Below are positions 58,077-64,000 of a stretch of DNA of 64,000 bases, piece after piece (positions within the stretch are counted from its first letter, which is position 1; each line of letters begins with the position of its first letter). Both the position numbers and the translations under genes were made by a program. Under the pieces are notes generated by a model that was not told the origin of the DNA, ran no database searches, and was given only the letters and a program-made list of their open reading frames with translations. The stretch comes from a candidate division TM6 bacterium SOIL31. GTDB lineage: Bacteria > Babelota > Babeliae > Babelales > Vermiphilaceae. The stretch lies in assembly GCA_001468865.1 (NCBI GenBank), contig LDIY01000007.1, positions 1 through 64,000 of the forward strand. Direction: 5' to 3'.

Positions 58077-59849
58077 TTACTCTTTTTTTGTAGGTATGAG
58101 CTGCAGCCCATATTCTTTTATGTGCTTGTTTTCTCCCGGTGTTGGACATTCCATCATCGGATCAATACCACGTGCCGTTTTTGGAAACGCGATAACTTCA
58201 CGAATAGATATTGAATTTGTTAGCAACATGATAAAGCGATCAAGACCAAGCGCAATACCACCATGTGGAGGAAATCCTAATTCTTGTGCTTCAAGCAAGA
58301 ATCCAAATTTAGACTCAACTTCTTCTTTACTCAAACCAAGAAGATTAAATACTTTTTCTTGAACAGTGCGATCGTGAATACGAATTGATCCACCGCCAAG
58401 TTCTATGCCATTGAGCACAACGTCGTAAGCACGTGCTTTAATAGCCCCGAGTTCTTGCCCTTCCCAACTTTTATTGGGAGACGTAAATGGATGGTGTTTT
58501 GCATTCCATGATTTATCTTTTTTATCATATTCAAGCAACGGAAAATCAGTGACCCAAGAGAAATTGAACTCACCTTGCGGAATAATAGCGAGTTCTCTTG
58601 CAAGTTCTTGACGCAAGCTGCCTAATATTTCCCACGCAGTTTCATATTCTCCTGCAACAATGAAAAGCACGCTGCCATTTTCTATGCCCTCACATGCTTG
58701 CGCTGCTCGTGCAAAAAAATCTTTGGGTAAAAATTTAGCAACCGGCGAACTAATTGCATCAGGACTTTCAAGATCTATCCATAGCAATCCTTTTGCTCCC
58801 AACTTTTGCGCTTTATCAACCCAACGATTTAATTCAGAATGGGTGAACTTGTGGCCTGCAACATGCACACCACCAATTTTTTCACCTTTATTAATGACAT
58901 CACGTAAAAATTTTAGTTCAGTATCTGCAAATGCTTGCGTAAAATCACTGATTTTTAAACCATAGCGCAAATCAGGCTTATCAGAACCATATGAAGAAAA
59001 TGCTTCGTCATAAGTTAAGCGCTTAAATGGTATCGGTAAATCTTTTCCAAGAACGGCAGAAAAAACATATTTAAGTAAACGTTCAATCAAACTCTGTATA
59101 TCTTTTTCCTGAATGAAGGACATCTCAATATCAAGTTGCGTAAATTCTGGCTGACGATCTGCTCGTAAATCTTCATCACGAAAACAGCGCGCAACTTGAA
59201 AATATCGTTCCATACCACCGCACATCAGAATTTGTTTATAGAGCTGTGGTGACTGGGGCAACGCATAAAAAGAGCCGGGATGAATTCGACTTGGAACCAA
59301 AAATTCTCGTGCGCCTTCGGGCGTATTTTTAGTTAAAATAGGAGTTTCTATTTCGTAAAAGCCTTGCTCATTTAAAAATTGACGCATTGCGTAAATAACT
59401 TTATGGCGCAATGCAAAATTTTGGTGCATTTCAGGACGACGTAAATCAAGATAACGATATTTTAAGCGAAGCTCTTCATCGATAGAGTCTGTGGTTTCAA
59501 TAGCAAAAGGAAGCGGTTTTGAGGAATTTAAAATTTCAATTTTATCAACAAGCAGTTCCCATTTGCCCGTTGCTAGTTCTTTATTAACCGTTTCTGGCAC
59601 TCGCTCCACGACGGTGCCGCACACGCTAATAACATATTCTGAGCGAAGTTTATGAGCAATTTCATGCACTGTTGAGGAATTTTCGGTATTCACCACCAAC
59701 TGCATCAACCCGGTACGATCGCGTAAATCAATAAAAATAAGACCGCCATGATCACGGCGTCGATGAACCCATCCTGCAAGACAAACTTCTTTATTTAAAT
59801 GCTGCTCATTGATCAATCCACACGCAACCGTGCGTTCAGATAGTTGCAT
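58077..59849 (-). CDS. aspS: Aspartyl-tRNA synthetase
   Basis: VCLAGWVHRRRDHGGLIFIDLRDRTGLMQLV, RYLDLRRPEM, QPEFTQLDIEMSF, GIALGLDRFIMLL. Confidence 0.96.
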   Translation of the reverse strand: MQLSERTVACGLINEQHLNKEVCLAGWVHRRRDHGGLIFIDLRDRTGLMQLVVNTENSSTVHEIAHKLRSEYVISVCGTVVERVPETVNKELATGKWELLVDKIEILNSSKPLPFAIETTDSIDEELRLKYRYLDLRRPEMHQNFALRHKVIYAMRQFLNEQGFYEIETPILTKNTPEGAREFLVPSRIHPGSFYALPQSPQLYKQILMCGGMERYFQVARCFRDEDLRADRQPEFTQLDIEMSFIQEKDIQSLIERLLKYVFSAVLGKDLPIPFKRLTYDEAFSSYGSDKPDLRYGLKISDFTQAFADTELKFLRDVINKGEKIGGVHVAGHKFTHSELNRWVDKAQKLGAKGLLWIDLESPDAISSPVAKFLPKDFFARAAQACEGIENGSVLFIVAGEYETAWEILGSLRQELARELAIIPQGEFNFSWVTDFPLLEYDKKDKSWNAKHHPFTSPNKSWEGQELGAIKARAYDVVLNGIELGGGSIRIHDRTVQEKVFNLLGLSKEEVESKFGFLLEAQELGFPPHGGIALGLDRFIMLLTNSISIREVIAFPKTARGIDPMMECPTPGENKHIKEYGLQLIPTKKE

Positions 59850-59923
59850 ACCAAATTCCTTAAAAAAATAAATGCGAGTCAAATGTTTAAATTGCCTAAT
59901 AATCATTGTACCACAACCAAAAA

Positions 59924-59958
59924 CAAAGGGTAGCGTATAAACACGCTACCCTTTTTAA
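59924..59958. terminator. Hairpin terminator, near-duplicate of 60342-60378
   Basis: aaacaaagggtagcgtataaacacgctacccttttt. Confidence 0.75.
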
Positions 59959-59977
59959 ACTTCTAAATTCTTAATGA

Positions 59978-60256
59978 TTATGTGCCGGAAGGTTTATTTT
60001 TCTTAGCTTTAGATGCAACACCTGAAGCGGAACCTTGTTGTAACCATTGTTCATCCAATTCCTTTCGGCCAGGTCCATAAAAACCACTATAAGGACTATC
60101 GTGTCCAAAACTATGTCTAATGGGCTGAGGTTCCGCATGCTGGGGCTTTTGCGGCCACTGCCCTTCTCCAAAAGATTCTCGAATAGGTGTAGGTTGCTGG
60201 GATCCTATGGCAAAAAAAGCAACACCTAGTGCTATATAACAAAATAATTTTTTCAT
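59978..60256 (-). CDS. Small secreted protein with internal P-x-PIRxSFG repeats
   Basis: MKKLFCYIALGVAFFAIGSQQPTPIRESFGEG...EPQPIRHSFGHD. Confidence 0.7.
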   Translation of the reverse strand: MKKLFCYIALGVAFFAIGSQQPTPIRESFGEGQWPQKPQHAEPQPIRHSFGHDSPYSGFYGPGRKELDEQWLQQGSASGVASKAKKNKPSGT

Positions 60257-60341
60257 TATGTCCTTCTTTATTTTGTATGAGATAAAAATCACATAGCAGT
60301 AAACACGAACATCATTGAGTTGTCAATTTTATCCCATACAA

Positions 60342-60378
60342 AACAAAGGGTAGCGTGTTTATACCCTACCCTTTTTAA
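60342..60378. terminator. Hairpin terminator, near-duplicate of 59924-59958
   Basis: aaacaaagggtagcgtgtttataccctaccctttttaaa. Confidence 0.7.
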
Positions 60379-60403
60379 ATTCTAATTTTTTTAACTGTGC
60401 AGA

Positions 60404-61462
60404 TTATTTTGCTTGCAATCCACCGTCTTTAAGATTATATACTTCATGTCTCCAACAAGGATTAGCCTTTGGGATTACAAAACTATCATCATGGGCAGCA
60501 ATAACGGGAAAATTCGCTGTATCTTGTGTTGATACATGAAATTCTTTTTCCCCTGTCAGTATGTTAAATATATCAATCGAAGTTACATCGGTTTTATCAA
60601 GCGTTGCATGAGTAAACAAACGACCATTTGCATGGGCGGCATCATAAAGATTTCCTTTATGCTCGTGTTCAGCTTTTTTTTCACCGGTCACTGCGTCATA
60701 CAAGCGTATTATAAAAAATTCCCAATTCTTTTTAGCGACAATAAGTACATATTCTTCAAAAAAATCAACCAAACGAACCCAACCAATATCCTTACAATCA
60801 ATTAATTCTCTTTTCATTGGAATATCGTATATTCGAGTTGTTCCATCTTCAAATCCAACTGCCACTCGATCCTCCTTCAAAGAAAGTGCTGAAACTTGCT
60901 TGTCACGTTCTATATGCATCATCCTCAGGCCATTCATATTACGTACGGTAAAACCTTTACTAAAACCAGTAGCAAAATATTTTTCACTTAGAGCAATTGC
61001 TGAACAATAATAAGAACGTTGGTCGACGCTATCAGACCGGGTGTTTTTATATAACGAAATCTCTTGAATAGATTCTGGATTATGAATATCAGCTATGAAT
61101 ATTGGATTACAAGCCTTTATTAACACAGAATTTTTATGTAAACGAATTTCTTTTATCGAGTTGTAATAATAATTACACTGAGGAATATTAATTTCATTAA
61201 TTTTTTTCTTTGTTTTTCTATCAAATATAGAAAGTGAATCGAGTATTTCATCTTTACCAGCGTCTTCAATATGAATACAAGCACGTTCGTTATACGATCC
61301 AGCAGATATTAAATACTTTTCAGAAAGAGCTACCTTAACAAGCGTACCTTTCAATGGATATTGCTCCACAAACTTATCCCAGTCAATAACAGGTACCGCC
61401 TGTTCCATTGCAACTACTAGGTTGAAAACTGAAAGAACGAACAAAATATTTTTGATCTTCAC
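60404..61462 (-). CDS. Secreted WD40/beta-propeller-like protein
   Basis: MKIKNILFVLSVFNLVVAMEQ signal; EDRVAVGFEDGTTRIYDIPMKRELID-like repeat. Confidence 0.7.
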   Translation of the reverse strand: MKIKNILFVLSVFNLVVAMEQAVPVIDWDKFVEQYPLKGTLVKVALSEKYLISAGSYNERACIHIEDAGKDEILDSLSIFDRKTKKKINEINIPQCNYYYNSIKEIRLHKNSVLIKACNPIFIADIHNPESIQEISLYKNTRSDSVDQRSYYCSAIALSEKYFATGFSKGFTVRNMNGLRMMHIERDKQVSALSLKEDRVAVGFEDGTTRIYDIPMKRELIDCKDIGWVRLVDFFEEYVLIVAKKNWEFFIIRLYDAVTGEKKAEHEHKGNLYDAAHANGRLFTHATLDKTDVTSIDIFNILTGEKEFHVSTQDTANFPVIAAHDDSFVIPKANPCWRHEVYNLKDGGLQAK

Positions 61463-61527
61463 CTACTTCCTTTTGGTATAAAATAAAAAAACTGGCCTTA
61501 TTGTAGCAGTAATGTAGCTTTGTGCAA

Positions 61528-61567
61528 CAAAAAAAGTAGCACCACAAAAATGCAGTGCTACTTTTTA
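61528..61567. terminator. Hairpin terminator
   Basis: aaaaaaagtagcaccacaaaaatgcagtgctacttttta. Confidence 0.7.
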
Positions 61568-61594
61568 TTTTTCAGATAAATTAATCACTAATTA

Positions 61595-63526
61595 TTAGAA
61601 CGTATAGATCAACCCTAAGTTAAACGTATATGCTACGTTGTTACCCAAGCCAGCAATACGATCTTGTCTAGCAGTAGGATTTTGACTATTTTCAAACGCT
61701 CTTTCTTCATCGGTAAGCACCGGCGTGCCCCTGCGATCTTTATAATGAGAGCCCGGGAAGAACATTGATGATACCCAGAACAATTTAAGATCTTTGAGTA
61801 AACTATAGTTGATAAACAATCCTGTCTCGACACCAAGGAATGTTCGTGCGTTACCAATTTGACGTTCTTGCCACAACGCTAACACGTTAGGATTAATTTC
61901 AAACGGCTTTTTCCATGATTTAGGCTTCCATTTCAACGATGTACCACAGAAGACCAAATTGGTAAATCCAGAAACCGCTTGCGCTTTGGTGCTCGGCGCT
62001 TGAACATCTGATGCGGCAGGTGTTGAAAGAAGACGTTTTAATCTTCCTGCACCACCAAGCAAGAACACGCTTCTGACACGTTTTCCAGAATAAACTTCTT
62101 GCAATCCGATAAATCCATCATAATTTCCATCTTTGGTTTCAAAGTTAGGATTATCGTCTCCTGAAGTTATACCAGCAGCAATAGCAACTAATAGATCTTT
62201 CTCCAAAAATGAATAGGCAGCGTCTGTTACAAACATCCATCCATTATATTTGTTAGTGTAAGGATTTCCAAAACGAGCTTTTTTATTCGTCAGCACAATA
62301 TCTGATGCAGCAACAGGCAATAAATATCCAAATGCAGGAACTGTACCAATTACTTGACCATTTTGGGATTCATTTCGGAACGTTCTATCAATAATTTTTT
62401 GCGCCTCTGAGTCTGCAACAAAAGGAACTGGTTCATCGGTAACAATAATACCACTGTTGTTTGTATACGTTGCCGTTACTTGATCATTCACCAACGTAAC
62501 AACGCCGCCTCTGTTATTCTCTCTGATAATATTGCGATCCCAGCCTTTAACGCGCTGCTGTCCAAAGTTAACCGCATAATCAAAACCAAATTCAAATCGT
62601 TTACCATAAAATTCAGAAGCCAACCCTACTGTTCCTAGTTTGCTTGAAGCATCACCCGGAAATTCAATTTTTTGCTCAGGATCATTGTTGTATAAACCAT
62701 ATGGCTCTGCAGTCATTTTCCCAAGCCAATCATTGTCAAAAATAGTCCAATTGAATCGTCCTGCAACGATATAATTGATCTTACCAAATCCACGCTCAGG
62801 ATTGGTGAGCCCTCCAAATTCTTGGGCATAGACTACTTTTTCAGTATCTGCTAATCCGGTACTATTATTTTGTAAAATAGCGGTATACAGATCATAGGAT
62901 AAGATATCGGCAAAAATATCTCCTGAGAATTTCGCGCCAAAGGCATACTGATCAACCGCACTATCTGCCCAGAAACCAAGAATTTCAGGACCAACAGCAT
63001 AAGCATCACCAAGAGCAATACCACGACCCAACTGGAAGGGAAATGATCCAATGGTAAAGGAATGCGTATTTTTGAATGGTAAATTTGCTGCTTGGTTAAG
63101 ATTGAATTGCAACCATAATTGCCTAATCCAAAATATATGACGCGGAAATCCGTGTTTATGAGTTCCTCTAATAGCATTCAAAACTTTGATATCTGCAAAT
63201 GTGGTGCTCGCTATACTTTCTGGATTTCCCCAAACACCTTTATTACGAAGCTGGAACAAGAATTCTAATATCTTGCTTCCATAAGTTTGCTTGCCATACA
63301 AGACATCAAAAGTAAGATCCAATACGTGTCGAGAGTAATATGACTTGTCAAAATCGTTATCATTGTTTAACCAGTTAATATTTTTTCCATAAAATGTTTC
63401 TGGTTTAAACACGCCTGAAAAAATAAAATCTAAATCATTGTACGTGGTTCTTAGTTCAGCCTGCGATAAACCAACAGCAAAGAGTTGCAGTATAAAAGCT
63501 GCTAACAAATACCTCTTGATGTGCAT
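61595..63526 (-). CDS. Outer-membrane beta-barrel (porin-like) protein
   Basis: MHIKRYLLAAFILQLFAVGLSQAE signal; amphipathic strands; C-terminal ...YTFNLGLIYTF with terminal Phe. Confidence 0.75.
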   Translation of the reverse strand: MHIKRYLLAAFILQLFAVGLSQAELRTTYNDLDFIFSGVFKPETFYGKNINWLNNDNDFDKSYYSRHVLDLTFDVLYGKQTYGSKILEFLFQLRNKGVWGNPESIASTTFADIKVLNAIRGTHKHGFPRHIFWIRQLWLQFNLNQAANLPFKNTHSFTIGSFPFQLGRGIALGDAYAVGPEILGFWADSAVDQYAFGAKFSGDIFADILSYDLYTAILQNNSTGLADTEKVVYAQEFGGLTNPERGFGKINYIVAGRFNWTIFDNDWLGKMTAEPYGLYNNDPEQKIEFPGDASSKLGTVGLASEFYGKRFEFGFDYAVNFGQQRVKGWDRNIIRENNRGGVVTLVNDQVTATYTNNSGIIVTDEPVPFVADSEAQKIIDRTFRNESQNGQVIGTVPAFGYLLPVAASDIVLTNKKARFGNPYTNKYNGWMFVTDAAYSFLEKDLLVAIAAGITSGDDNPNFETKDGNYDGFIGLQEVYSGKRVRSVFLLGGAGRLKRLLSTPAASDVQAPSTKAQAVSGFTNLVFCGTSLKWKPKSWKKPFEINPNVLALWQERQIGNARTFLGVETGLFINYSLLKDLKLFWVSSMFFPGSHYKDRRGTPVLTDEERAFENSQNPTARQDRIAGLGNNVAYTFNLGLIYTF

Positions 63527-63672
63527 GTCTTCCTTCAATTGCGGGATAGGGTAAAACAAAATTGATATAAATAGGTAAAAAATTCGAAATTTTATTTGAA
63601 TAGATTACTATGAAATAGAGTACTCTATTACCCTACTTTGTCAACCAAAAGCGGCTTTGCAAAAGGATTTTT

Positions 63673-64000
63673 ATGAAAAAAAAACATTCACTTTTATTCG
63701 GTGCCCACATGTCAATTGCTGGCGGAATTAACAAAGCCATTGAGCGGGGAGAATCCATTGGGTGCACGGCCATACAAATATTTACTAAAAGCAATCGACA
63801 ATGGCACGCAAAAGCGCTTTCCGACGAAGAAATAGAGCTGTTCAAGCAGACTTGGAAAAAATCGTCCATTAAGTCCGTTGTTGCTCACGCATCGTACCTT
63901 CTTAATATCGGATCTTCAAATCCCGATCTCGAAAAAAAATCACTTGAGGCTCTTAAGATAGAACTCCAAAGATGTGCAGACTTAGGCATACCACAACTCA
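63673..64000 (+). CDS. nfo: Endonuclease IV, 5' part (truncated by window end)
   Basis: MKKKHSLLFGAHMSIAGGINKAIERGESIGCTAIQIFTKSNRQWHAKAL...VVAHASYLLNIGS. Confidence 0.9.
   Translation, partial: MKKKHSLLFGAHMSIAGGINKAIERGESIGCTAIQIFTKSNRQWHAKALSDEEIELFKQTWKKSSIKSVVAHASYLLNIGSSNPDLEKKSLEALKIELQRCADLGIPQL

Noticed and set aside
52-64000. tRNA or rRNA genes
   Set aside because: No cloverleaf or rRNA core sequence recognised by eye; a tRNAscan/Infernal run would be decisive.

Overview
The window is 64 kb of AT-rich, gene-dense bacterial chromosome. Lineage is inferred, not proven: the ankyrin/WD40-like/RING-like secreted proteins and many signal peptides ending in '(G/A)-M-E' suggest an intracellular, Dependentiae (TM6/Babeliae)-like organism. 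Housekeeping genes recognised: truB, tyrS, murE, ruvX/yqgF, tsaB, mutY-like, a DEAD-box helicase, uvrC, tpiA, secG, MlaE/MlaF-type ABC genes, dcd, a MoxR ATPase, eno, aspS and the 5' part of nfo. There is also an amino-acid ABC transporter, a secreted NamZ/VanX/PLP-enzyme set beside an AGCS symporter, and a type II secretion/type IV pilus-like operon with two secretin genes. Main observations: (1) four 17-bp TGATG-N7-CATCA-type sites at exactly 32-bp spacing between a DUF4143-type ATPase gene and uvrC; (2) a 122-codon open frame directly in frame after the stop of a large secreted protein; (3) a duplicated C-terminal coding tail with 11 synonymous and 0 nonsynonymous differences, separated from its partner by a nested-hairpin repeat; (4) an ankyrin/coiled-coil protein ending in two RING-like C4C4 zinc modules; (5) a recurrent secretion-signal signature; (6) two dispersed palindromic repeat families; (7) homologs that have lost catalytic or structural motifs (S2P-like, MutY-like, short UvrC); (8) an exact 142-bp direct repeat at the window start. 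No rRNA, tRNA, CRISPR array or transposase was recognised by eye.
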